From the NCBI RefSeq assembly GCF_040834005.1, contig NZ_CP162129.1, positions 68,501-132,500 on the forward strand: a stretch of DNA of 64,000 bases. The letters run 5' to 3'. The notes below the pieces were generated by a model. The model was not told the origin of the DNA. It ran no database searches and worked only from the letters and a program-made list of their open reading frames with translations. The first letter of the stretch is position 1, and each line of letters begins with the position of its first letter. Source of the DNA: Paenibacillus sp. PL2-23. Its GTDB lineage: Bacteria; Bacillota; Bacilli; Paenibacillales; Paenibacillaceae. The position numbers were made by a program, and so were the translations under genes. Positions 16,209-24,012 of the stretch are shown here, piece by piece.

Positions 16209-18491
16209 ATGAGCCGACAACCACTCTTCCGATTCAACACCCTCTCCGGTAACATCGCGTTGTGCACATTCACCATACTTCTATTCGTCGCTGGCTGCGG
16301 CTGGATTCTGCTGTCAATGATGCAGAGCCAGGTGCAGCAACAAACCATGGATTCCCGTTACGCGGAAGCGAAGCAGACAGCCGAGCAGTTCGATCGGCAT
16401 ATCGAGCAGCTCCGCACCATGCTCTATCGCTTGTACGACGAGCCCAGCATTCGCGAATTCGGACAACAGTCAGTCCGGCCTGGGGACGACGCCTATAATT
16501 CTGCCGCAGGCACCTATCGGATATCGGATGAGCTTCGTCCATACGCATATGATTCACAGCTTCATCTGGAGGGCATCATCGCCCATTATGTCGAGCGGGA
16601 GATTGCGGTTGACCAGAATGGCGCCGACATCTACAGCGATTTCTTCCAGCGCGCATATGCCAGCTCCTCCTACCCCGCTTCCTTCTGGCCGACTCACCAT
16701 GCAAGGGAGCCATTAACCTCCCTTCTGCCCGCAGCGGCGTTCCATAACACCCTGTGGCCGAACCATGCCAAGATGCTGCTTCCTCTTACGTTCAGACTGC
16801 CGGATGATTCCTATCAGCTCATTGCCCTATGGAATGTGGAGCGTTCCATGGCAGCGTATCGGAGTGAAACCGACAATGCGGACTGGTCCTGGTATATGGA
16901 GGATGAGGAGGGCAGGCCGTTGTATGAGTCGAGTGAGGAATGGAGCGAGCTGAGAGAGCTCCATCTCACCGAGCATCAGCCCTATACCCTGCATCATGAT
17001 CAGCTGCTCGTGCGTGTGGAGGGAGATTTCGGCATGACCTACTACGCCTATGCGCCATTCCATTCCGGCGCTGCGGAGCTTCAAGCTTGGCGCGAGAGAG
17101 CAGCGATTGTATTTGCGGCTGTCATTCTGCTTGCTTCCGCATCCTCTTACTGGTTCGGCAGACGGCTGAAGCGGCCTGTGGAGCAGCTGGCTCAGATCGC
17201 ACGACAGCGGGTCGCTACGGTGGACCGCTTCAACGGCATTCACGAATTGATGGGGATTGATCGCGATGTCAGAAGCCTTCTGAGCGAACGGCAAGCTGCT
17301 CATGAGCAACTGGAGCGGCAGCGCAGCGCCTTGACCAGCCTAGGCTACATAGGACTCCTCAAAAACATTGCCGGACTGGCTCAGCTCTGGGAGGAGTGGC
17401 AGCTTGAAGAGGGCACCTACGACATTGTCCTGTATGATATTCGTCTTCGCCAGGATCCGCTTCCCGATGAAGCGGTCGAACGTCCCGAGCAGGCTGCTCG
17501 AATGCTTCAGCAGCTCATAGAGAAGACCGTCTCCTCCTGCTTCCCGGATGCACACACCTTCCCTATGGAGCGGCAGCAGGTGCTGAGCGTCATACGGAAT
17601 GGCGACCGAGCCAGGCTGACTGCCATGCTGCAGCAGCTAAAAACGTCGCTGGACCAGAAAACGCACTACGGCTACGTAACCATTGCGGTCAGCTCGCAAT
17701 TCCAGCACGCCTCGCAGTGCCATTATGCTTATGAGCAGGTGCAGGCTATAGCCCGGCAAGCTATGCTGCTGGAGGAGACGCAAATCATGACGCAGCTCCG
17801 AAGCCTTCCGGAGCAGCCTGAGCTCTCTCGCGACGACATACAGCTGCTCAAGTCCCATCTGCAATCGGGCCAGGACGCGGAAGCCATTCATATGCTGGAG
17901 TCTGCGTTGAACCGCATGCAGACGGACGGCGCTTCTGCCAGCCAGATTCGTGTATTCACGGAGCAGGTTACGACGATGATCTCCACTCACCTTGACGCCA
18001 TGCGCGGGAATCCGGATTCCGGGGCGTTATGGACCTACCGTTCCCTGCGCCGCAAGCTAACGTCCGCTTGCTCGCTCCGGGAGTACAAGGAGTGGCTGAT
18101 CCAATTTGTCCACCTGGCCAGCTCGCTGTTCGCCCAGGCTGACGCCGAGCCGCAGGACCCCACAGTTATTCGTCTACTAGATATACTGGAGACCAAATAC
18201 GACGAGGATCTGTCTCTCGATTATGTAGCCGCCGAGCTGAATATGTCGCCCACCTATCTCTCGACCTATATGAAGGAGAAGACGGGCGTTAACTTTGCTG
18301 AGCATCTAAGCGGCATTCGGATGGCCAAGGCGACGGAGCTGCTGACCGATACCTCGCTGAACATTAACGAGATTGGCCGCATGGTGGGCTATTCGAACAC
18401 CACCTCCTTCAACCGCGCCTTCAAAAAATGGCACGGCATCGCTCCCGGCGAATACCGCAAGCGGAACGAGTCCATGGTGCAGACGGGATAA
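16209..18491 (+). CDS. Membrane-bound AraC-family transcriptional regulator with extracellular sensor
   Basis: About 760 residues. One membrane helix near residues 20-40, an extracytoplasmic sensor of roughly 250 residues (Cache-like by position), a second helix near 295-315 (AAVILLASASSYWFG), a linker region, and a C-terminal AraC/XylS double helix-turn-helix (from RLLDILETKYDEDLSLDYVA to the end, including NINEIGRMVGYSNTTSFNRAF). This layout is common in Paenibacillus regulators of carbohydrate or surface functions. The ATG at 16200 directly touches the ribosome-binding site AAAGGAG (16193-16199). The ATG at 16209, with 9-base spacing, is the better start. It is divergent from the 1900-residue exoprotein gene and may regulate it, which is inference from position only. 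Confidence 0.85.
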   Translation: MSRQPLFRFNTLSGNIALCTFTILLFVAGCGWILLSMMQSQVQQQTMDSRYAEAKQTAEQFDRHIEQLRTMLYRLYDEPSIREFGQQSVRPGDDAYNSAAGTYRISDELRPYAYDSQLHLEGIIAHYVEREIAVDQNGADIYSDFFQRAYASSSYPASFWPTHHAREPLTSLLPAAAFHNTLWPNHAKMLLPLTFRLPDDSYQLIALWNVERSMAAYRSETDNADWSWYMEDEEGRPLYESSEEWSELRELHLTEHQPYTLHHDQLLVRVEGDFGMTYYAYAPFHSGAAELQAWRERAAIVFAAVILLASASSYWFGRRLKRPVEQLAQIARQRVATVDRFNGIHELMGIDRDVRSLLSERQAAHEQLERQRSALTSLGYIGLLKNIAGLAQLWEEWQLEEGTYDIVLYDIRLRQDPLPDEAVERPEQAARMLQQLIEKTVSSCFPDAHTFPMERQQVLSVIRNGDRARLTAMLQQLKTSLDQKTHYGYVTIAVSSQFQHASQCHYAYEQVQAIARQAMLLEETQIMTQLRSLPEQPELSRDDIQLLKSHLQSGQDAEAIHMLESALNRMQTDGASASQIRVFTEQVTTMISTHLDAMRGNPDSGALWTYRSLRRKLTSACSLREYKEWLIQFVHLASSLFAQADAEPQDPTVIRLLDILETKYDEDLSLDYVAAELNMSPTYLSTYMKEKTGVNFAEHLSGIRMAKATELLTDTSLNINEIGRMVGYSNTTSFNRAFKKWHGIAPGEYRKRNESMVQTG

Positions 18492-18535
18492 CCGAACCCG
18501 CCTGGGGCAGCTGGGAGCCAAGCGGGCTGCTCACC

Positions 18536-18996
18536 TGCCGCTATAACCACACCTCGTGTCGCTGTTGCGCCAACTAGCTACTCTGCTGCCGCTATAGCGA
18601 CACCTCGTGTCGCTGTTACGCCAACTTGCTACTCTTCTAGCGCTATAACGACACCTCGTGTCGCTGTTGCACCAACTTGCTGCTACTTCGGCACTATAGC
18701 GACACCTCGTGTCGTTGTTGCGCCAACTTGCTGCTACTTAGCCGCTATAACGACACCTCGTGTCGCTGTTGCACCAATTTGCTGCTACTCTGCCGCTATA
18801 ACGACACCTCGTGTCGTTGTTGCGCCAACTTGCTGCTACTTAGCCGCTATAACGACACCTCGTGTCGTTGTTCGTTGCGCCAACTAGCTACTCTTCTGGT
18901 GCTATAACGACACCTCGTGTCGCTGTTGCACCAACTTGCTGCTACTTAGGCGCTATAACCACACCTCGTGTCGTTGTCGCCACCAACTTGCTGCTC
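18536..18996. repeat. 51-bp tandem hairpin repeat array A (nine units)
   Basis: Nine units with an exact 51-bp period: the ACCTCGTGTC core starts at 18551, 18602, 18653, 18704, 18755, 18806, 18857, 18912 and 18963, with one 4-bp insertion before the eighth. Each unit holds the near-perfect palindrome AGCGACACCTCGTGTCGCT (8-bp arms, 3-base loop) and a variable GTTGCGCCAACTTGCTGCTACTT-like remainder. It fills the gap between the convergent ends of the AraC gene and spoIIE. Because 51 is a multiple of three, frames stay open across it, but it does not look coding. Confidence 0.9.
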
Positions 18997-19028
18997 CAAC
19001 TAACCGCTCCTGAGGAGCGAACACAACA

Positions 19029-19064
19029 AAAAAAACCGTGCGGGCCCCCACTCCGCACGGTTTT
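19029..19064 (-). terminator. spoIIE terminator
   Basis: Strong hairpin with arms AACCGTGCGG (19034-19043) and CCGCACGGTT (19053-19062), with a run of eight T on the minus strand. It lies about 85 bp after the spoIIE stop. Confidence 0.85.
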
Positions 19065-19150
19065 CCTGTTTCAAATGCTCCCTCCCGGTGTAAGAATGAC
19101 TAGGATTGCTAAAAATGTATGATACTTGAATCTCATCAACCTCCCGCTGA

Positions 19151-21625
19151 TCAGCTCACCGTCCTTGGCCGTTCCATGCGCGTGACGCCAGGCCAGCGGA
19201 AGGACGCCCACTCCGGCTGGTGCTTGTCCACGCGTGCAACGAGCACGGTCATATCGTCCACGATCTCGCCATCGTGGTGGCGAACGACACGCTCCAGCAG
19301 CGCATCGGCCAGCTCCTGCGGATCGTCGGTCTGCATTTCGCCAATAATGCGCTTCATCCACATTTCCTTGTTCACCGCGTGGCCGGGCGCGTCATAGATG
19401 CCGTCGCTCATCATGACGAGTGTGTCGCCTGGCTGCAGCTGCATGGATACAAAATCAACGTCAATATCTTGAATAATGCCGATGGGCAGATTATTCGCCG
19501 TAATCGGAATGACGTCCTTGCCGCGTTTAATGAAGCTTGGTGTCGAGCCGATCTTCATAAACGTCGTGTGCGCGGTATAGAGATCGACGATCGCCAGGTC
19601 GACCGTCGCGTACATTTCCTCAGAGGATCGCAGCAGCAGGACGGAATTCACCGACTTCACCGCCAGCTTCTCGTCCATGCCTGACTGCAGCAGCTGCTGC
19701 AGGATCGATAACGCCGCGCTGCTCTCTTGGCGCGCGCGTTCTCCATTGCCCATGCCATCGCTAATCGCGACGGCAAACTTGCCGTTGCCGAGCTCCACCA
19801 GGCTGAAGCTGTCTCCCGACAGCAAATCGCCGCCCTTGGCCGCTCCGGCTACACCCGTCTCGATCTCGTATTGCTTCGCTGACGCGAACGTCACCATAGT
19901 CGGCTCGCCATGCTTGGACGGCGGCACCTCTGTCTTCACCGCGATATGCTCGCCGAGAATATCGCTGAGCAGCGGCGCAATAATCTTGCGGCATTCGTCG
20001 AAGCCCTTGTCGAACGAATGGTACACCTCGATTTCCACGTTCCCCTCCTCCAAGTTGACGATATCCACGCCTTGAATAGACAAGCCCAACCCTTCCACAG
20101 CCTCCCTTATTTGCTCCTCCTGCAGATGCAGCGTCTGGCCCTCTCGTTTAATTTCTCTCGACAAATCCTCCATGACCTGCGATACGCCCAGCAATTGATC
20201 CGCAACCAGCTGGCGAGAATCCAATATTTGCTTCTTCCAATGCTTATTGTTCTGATGCAGCTCATATTGATGCTTCATAATGGACATCACCTGCGACGAC
20301 TTCACGCAATGGGACGTCCAGGTCCGCGGCTGCTCCTTCGACGCCGGTATCCGATCCTCCTCCACCGCCGACATCATATCGGTCATCATTTTGTACGTAT
20401 GAAAAAACTTGTCCTCCCAGCAAGCGTTCTGGCGATGACAGCTGGCGCAGCTGCGTTCCGCAACCGCATTCATGAAATGTCCAATCTCCTCCTCCTTCTT
20501 CACCTCGGCTACATTCTGATTCAGCTGCCCGAAGCTCTTCGATAATTGACGGAATACGTCCGAGAACTGGGATACCCGCTCCGCCGTTACCTCACGCACA
20601 CGCTTGGCATAATCATGCTGCGACTTGGCGTGCTCGTTCGTGCCGGGGACATACCTGGCGATCGTCCGAATAACGCCTCTCGGCGTCAGCAGCAGCAGTG
20701 TAGCAGCCGCAACGGATTCCCACGTGGAGCTCATGACGTCGGTTCCGGTCCCGATATATATAGAAAGGATGGATGTGCCAAGCAGCATGCCGAACGCGGC
20801 TGCCATCTTGCCTCCATCTCGTAGCAAGCCCGCCAGCAAGCCCGCAAAAGCCAGCATGCTCATCTGCACGACGGCGCTGAAGTCCGCCAGGCTTAAGATC
20901 AGTCCCGCCACGACACCGACAGAGGCGCCCAGCGGGGCTCCGCCTGCCATGGCGAATAGCAGCAGCATATAACGCGACATGACATGCTCGGCAGACATGC
21001 CGTACATCATCCAGCCGACCGCCCCCGTCATGACGGATGCGAGCAGAATCATAACGCATATGATTTCCTCATGCTTGAGCGCGGCCGACTTCTTCGTCAT
21101 AGTCAGCACGGGAATGGCGTGTATGAACACCAGCGTCAGGACGAAGGCAAGCGCCGCCTCCACCACGACCATCATGAAGCTGTACCAGCTCAGAGCATCG
21201 CCAATGAACACGCCGAACATCTGGACAAGGAGCGTCGCGGTGAACACCAGCACCGGCGCGGTGGACAGCTCCGCCCTCTCGTAAGCCTCCAGCCCCTTCA
21301 GCAATAAGAACAGCACTGCGATCTCCATCGCGATCCAGAGCGGCGCGGGCTCCGCGGCGAACCAGCTGCCAGCTACAAGCGATACGGCGATATAGCCATA
21401 GATATCCTTCCTCATGAAATAGATAACGGCGAAATAAGCGGCAGCGAACGGCATCAGCGATTCCAGAATAACGGCTCGTCCAAGCAGGAACGCAACGGCA
21501 ACCAGCAGGATGGTCCACTTTTTCGCCAGGAGCATGGAGACCGCCCCCTTGACGGCCCTCAGCTCCCTCACCTTCTCCCCGAAGCTTCGAAACATGCCTT
21601 CACGCTTCATCGCCAAGTTACCCAT
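19151..21625 (-). CDS. spoIIE: SpoIIE, stage II sporulation protein E (PP2C phosphatase)
   Basis: Membrane serine phosphatase that dephosphorylates SpoIIAA to release sigma-F in the forespore and takes part in polar septum formation. About 824 residues: an N-terminal part with roughly ten membrane helices, a central FtsZ-binding/regulatory region with a cysteine cluster (CASCHRQNACW), and a C-terminal PP2C domain with the metal-binding motifs SDGMGNGERA and SDGIYDAPG. The ATG at 21625 (MGNLAMKREG) has the ribosome-binding site AAGGAG 6-7 bases upstream, so it is preferred over the ATG at 21646. It is transcribed alone: a Spo0A-type promoter lies upstream and a terminator downstream. Confidence 0.96.
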   Translation of the reverse strand: MGNLAMKREGMFRSFGEKVRELRAVKGAVSMLLAKKWTILLVAVAFLLGRAVILESLMPFAAAYFAVIYFMRKDIYGYIAVSLVAGSWFAAEPAPLWIAMEIAVLFLLLKGLEAYERAELSTAPVLVFTATLLVQMFGVFIGDALSWYSFMMVVVEAALAFVLTLVFIHAIPVLTMTKKSAALKHEEIICVMILLASVMTGAVGWMMYGMSAEHVMSRYMLLLFAMAGGAPLGASVGVVAGLILSLADFSAVVQMSMLAFAGLLAGLLRDGGKMAAAFGMLLGTSILSIYIGTGTDVMSSTWESVAAATLLLLTPRGVIRTIARYVPGTNEHAKSQHDYAKRVREVTAERVSQFSDVFRQLSKSFGQLNQNVAEVKKEEEIGHFMNAVAERSCASCHRQNACWEDKFFHTYKMMTDMMSAVEEDRIPASKEQPRTWTSHCVKSSQVMSIMKHQYELHQNNKHWKKQILDSRQLVADQLLGVSQVMEDLSREIKREGQTLHLQEEQIREAVEGLGLSIQGVDIVNLEEGNVEIEVYHSFDKGFDECRKIIAPLLSDILGEHIAVKTEVPPSKHGEPTMVTFASAKQYEIETGVAGAAKGGDLLSGDSFSLVELGNGKFAVAISDGMGNGERARQESSAALSILQQLLQSGMDEKLAVKSVNSVLLLRSSEEMYATVDLAIVDLYTAHTTFMKIGSTPSFIKRGKDVIPITANNLPIGIIQDIDVDFVSMQLQPGDTLVMMSDGIYDAPGHAVNKEMWMKRIIGEMQTDDPQELADALLERVVRHHDGEIVDDMTVLVARVDKHQPEWASFRWPGVTRMERPRTVS

Positions 21626-21682
21626 CGCGCTCTCCTTCTTCATCATTCACAAGCACCACCATTCCGAGTTATTGTGTTCCCC

Positions 21683-21750
21683 ATTATAGGTGCTTGTCCG
21701 GATGAAGTTTGTCACTTAACGTAGCACGGCCAAAAGTTTTTTCCGACAAA
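21683..21750 (-). promoter_or_regulatory. spoIIE promoter with 21-bp spacer and Spo0A-like box
   Basis: On the minus strand, TATAAT (21683-21688) is preceded by GTGACA (21710-21715) with 21 bp between them, the unusual spacing known for Spo0A-activated sigma-A promoters of spoIIE and spoIIG. Upstream, TTTGTCGGAA (21741-21750) resembles a Spo0A box (TGTCGAA) with one mismatch. The 5' leader would be about 40-60 bases. Confidence 0.65.
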
Positions 21751-22033
21751 AGAAAAGCGCTCCGCATTCCTTGTCATGACAGGGTCAAGCTTAGGCACAC
21801 ACTGGCTTGAGAGGGCGTTCAATCCGTTCACTGCTGTCGTCTCCGTCAACAAATTGCACGCGGCTGCTCGCACAATGCTTGGCGAATCGACGCCGTAAAC
21901 TGTCGGGATTGGTGGAGGATCGGGGAAAACTATTTGGCGCTGGCAGGCATATTCGGCAAAACGACTTTCTCATAGGCCGGCTCGACAGGGATAGCGGAGG
22001 CGACAGCCCCTGCCGTCACATGCTGCTGCATAC
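21751..22033. other. Intergenic stretch between yabR and spoIIE
   Basis: Apart from the spoIIE promoter and the yabR terminator I see nothing recognisable here. There is no tRNA cloverleaf, although tRNA genes sit near this junction in Bacillus subtilis. Short open frames on both strands lack ribosome-binding sites and family features. Confidence 0.5.
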
Positions 22034-22064
22034 AAAAAAGCGAAGCCCGTAATGGACTCCGCTT
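22034..22064 (-). terminator. yabR terminator
   Basis: Hairpin with arms AAGCGGAG/CTTCGCTT (one mismatch) followed by TTTTTT on the minus strand, 25 bp after the yabR stop. Confidence 0.75.
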
Positions 22065-22088
22065 GATCTATGCGAGGATGAATTGTAA

Positions 22089-22592
22089 TTACACTCGTTT
22101 GGCTCCGCGTCCGCCGCGTTTGCCCTCCGTATTCTTCTTAAGGGAAGAAATACGTTCTTCGCTGTCTTTCAAGAAGCGTGACATTTTATCCTCGAATGAC
22201 GGTTTGCCGTAAGCCGGTCTGCCACCCGATTGCTTGTTGAAGGGACGTCCGCCTCGGTCCTGGCCTCCGCGGTTGAAACGTTCACCGCCGCCTCCGAATC
22301 CGCCTGCGCCTGTACCTGTGCGCTCGCGTTGCGGTGGTGGCTGATGGCCTTCCGGCCGATCAATGGCTTGCTTGATGGAGAGTCCGATCTTCCCGTCCTT
22401 GTCCACGTTGATCACTTTGACCTTGACGATGTCGTCGATCTTCAGGTGATCCTTCACGTCCTTGACGTAGTTATCGGCGATCTCAGAAATGTGAACAAGA
22501 CCCGTGACACCTCCCGACAAGTCGACAAATGCCCCGAAATGCGTAATGCCCGTCACTTTTCCTTCTAACTTGGCGCCCACTTCAATTGCCAT
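22089..22592 (-). CDS. yabR: S1-domain RNA-binding protein YabR, with glycine/arginine-rich tail
   Basis: An S1 RNA-binding domain occupies residues 1 to about 75 (MAIEVGAKLEGKVTGITHFG..., with GLVHISEIA), as in the YabR/general stress protein 13 family. The rest (about 90-165) is a low-complexity, basic segment rich in Gly, Arg, Phe and Gln, resembling RGG-type RNA-binding tails. At 167 residues it is longer than the Bacillus subtilis protein as I recall it, the extra length being this tail. It sits between divIC and spoIIE as in Bacillus and has its own terminator. Confidence 0.88.
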   Translation of the reverse strand: MAIEVGAKLEGKVTGITHFGAFVDLSGGVTGLVHISEIADNYVKDVKDHLKIDDIVKVKVINVDKDGKIGLSIKQAIDRPEGHQPPPQRERTGTGAGGFGGGGERFNRGGQDRGGRPFNKQSGGRPAYGKPSFEDKMSRFLKDSEERISSLKKNTEGKRGGRGAKRV

Positions 22593-22732
22593 AAAATAAA
22601 ATGTTCCTCTCTTAAAAGTTTAGTTAAAAGCCTATCGCTATATAAGCGAATGATGAAACAGATACCTACGCTGATTATAACCGAATCGCGGAAGCAAGGT
22701 CAACAGACGTTCACCCTGACAGGCCGCCCGAA

Positions 22733-23035
22733 TTATTCGCTGAATATTTGCTGCTCTCCCTCTTTGACCATGCCAAGCTCCTTGGTTGCGAGCTGAGAGA
22801 TATATTCGGGATCATTAAGCTGCTCGACTTTCTTGTTCAGTTCCTCGGTCCGGGCTCTCGTCTCCTCGATCCCTTCCTCGATAGCGGTCAGCTTCTGGTA
22901 CGTCGCCTTCTGCTGCTGCATCTGGCCAAATAACGTATATCCCGCCCAGCCCATGAACAAGATGATGAACATCATCCATAGCCTGTACCGGCGCTTCGAG
23001 CCCGATGCCGACTGCTTCGCAGTAGCAGTTGCCAT
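22733..23035 (-). CDS. divIC: Septum formation initiator DivIC
   Basis: Small bitopic division protein that works with FtsL and DivIB at the septum. About 100 residues: a short cytoplasmic N-terminus, one membrane helix (about residues 21-38, LWMMFIILFMGWAGYTLFG) and an extracellular coiled coil (about 40-85) ending in a conserved KELGMVKEGE region. The start ATG at 23035 overlaps the yabQ stop by one base (TAATG) and has AGGAGGG upstream. A longer in-frame extension inside yabQ is not used. It lies in the yabP-yabQ-divIC-yabR cluster typical of Firmicutes. Confidence 0.93.
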   Translation of the reverse strand: MATATAKQSASGSKRRYRLWMMFIILFMGWAGYTLFGQMQQQKATYQKLTAIEEGIEETRARTEELNKKVEQLNDPEYISQLATKELGMVKEGEQQIFSE

Positions 23036-23652
23036 TATCGCTTCTCCCTCCTGAACCATTGATTCCAGCGGCTCTTCACGGCGGACAGCCCCTTCATGAG
23101 ACGTTCCTCCACGCGCCATGACTCCCATTGCGGCTTCAGCCATCGTCCCATGGGACGAGTGACGGGCCTTAAGAGCCATAATAGCAAAAGCCAAATTGGA
23201 CGAACCAATTGTACCACAATTTTTAGGAGGAATATAGTGAGCGCAGTCCCAAATCCTACAATCACAATGACCATTTTATAGAGCAGAAGAATCGGTTTTA
23301 CAATCATCCAATCCAGCAGCTTGAGCATCAAACGAATCATTGCGCGGACGGCTTCAATCAGCCACTTCACCAGCGCAATCACCGTCTTGCTCAGCAGCCA
23401 GTAGTAGAGAATGACGCCGATAGCCAGTCCAAGAAAAACGTACGCCCGCACCTCGCCGTTGTTGCTGGCGTACAGCATCCGGAAGACGACAACAGCCGCC
23501 GCCATCCAGTATATGATATCGAGCATCGGCAGCCACCAGCGCGGAAATTTCAGCTCGTTCGACACGACGCGGTATCCATCGAATACGACGCCCATCCCGA
23601 GGCCGGACACCAGCATGACGGCCACCGTCAGCCATTGCGTTGCGAGACTCAC
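23035..23652 (-). CDS. yabQ: Spore cortex biosynthesis protein YabQ
   Basis: 205-residue membrane protein with about five hydrophobic segments (residues 5-25, 40-60, 70-90, then two closely spaced ones around 120-165) and a basic C-terminus. It matches YabQ, a mother-cell membrane protein needed for cortex assembly in Bacillus subtilis. Its start overlaps the yabP stop by 4 bp (23649-23652), so the two are translationally coupled, and its stop overlaps the divIC start by one base. Confidence 0.9.
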   Translation of the reverse strand: MSLATQWLTVAVMLVSGLGMGVVFDGYRVVSNELKFPRWWLPMLDIIYWMAAAVVVFRMLYASNNGEVRAYVFLGLAIGVILYYWLLSKTVIALVKWLIEAVRAMIRLMLKLLDWMIVKPILLLYKMVIVIVGFGTALTIFLLKIVVQLVRPIWLLLLWLLRPVTRPMGRWLKPQWESWRVEERLMKGLSAVKSRWNQWFRREKR

Positions 23653-23936
23653 TTGAACAGCTTCCCGAACAAGCCTTTGGATTTGTTGTTCGAGGATGTT
23701 CCATCCAAATAGGCGAGGGAATGGACATAGCCTTCTATTGCGACAAGCCCTTGCTCCAGGCTCAGATGCTTAATATGCAGGTTTTGACCCGTAACGGTCA
23801 GGAAGCCCAGCTCCGTCTCCAGAAGAAACTCCTCGCTGTCGAAGCTCTCCACGTTCACAACGCCTGTCAGCTCCAGCAGCTTCCGATTGATCAGCCTGAT
23901 TTCTTGATTTTTTTGCCCCTTGCCCGATTCAACCAT
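23649..23936 (-). CDS. yabP: Sporulation protein YabP
   Basis: 95-residue YabP/YqfC-family protein made in the mother cell during sporulation. The sequence shows the family pattern NRKLLELTGVVNVESFDSEEF and the later GYVHSLAYLDG segment. No membrane helix is present. It is the first gene of the yabP-yabQ-divIC group. I could not identify a convincing sigma-E promoter upstream. Confidence 0.92.
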   Translation of the reverse strand: MVESGKGQKNQEIRLINRKLLELTGVVNVESFDSEEFLLETELGFLTVTGQNLHIKHLSLEQGLVAIEGYVHSLAYLDGTSSNNKSKGLFGKLFK

Positions 23937-24012
23937 AGACTCGTCCCCCGCTTCGTTAATTTCTCTATTACTCTATGGGAGAGAGACAAGATTTAGAACC
24001 GGGCCTTCCGCT

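Noticed and set aside
18677..18907. Cys-rich repeat peptide (NDTSCRCC units) open across array A
   Set aside because: The frame is open only because 51 is divisible by three; there is no ribosome-binding site, the fourth-from-last unit has a 4-bp shift, and what is conserved is the DNA palindrome.
18536..18996. CRISPR array
   Set aside because: Units are contiguous 51-bp repeats without unique spacers, and no cas genes are present in the window.
21760..22030. tRNA genes between yabR and spoIIE, as in Bacillus subtilis
   Set aside because: I could not fold a cloverleaf or find a T-loop motif in this stretch on either strand.
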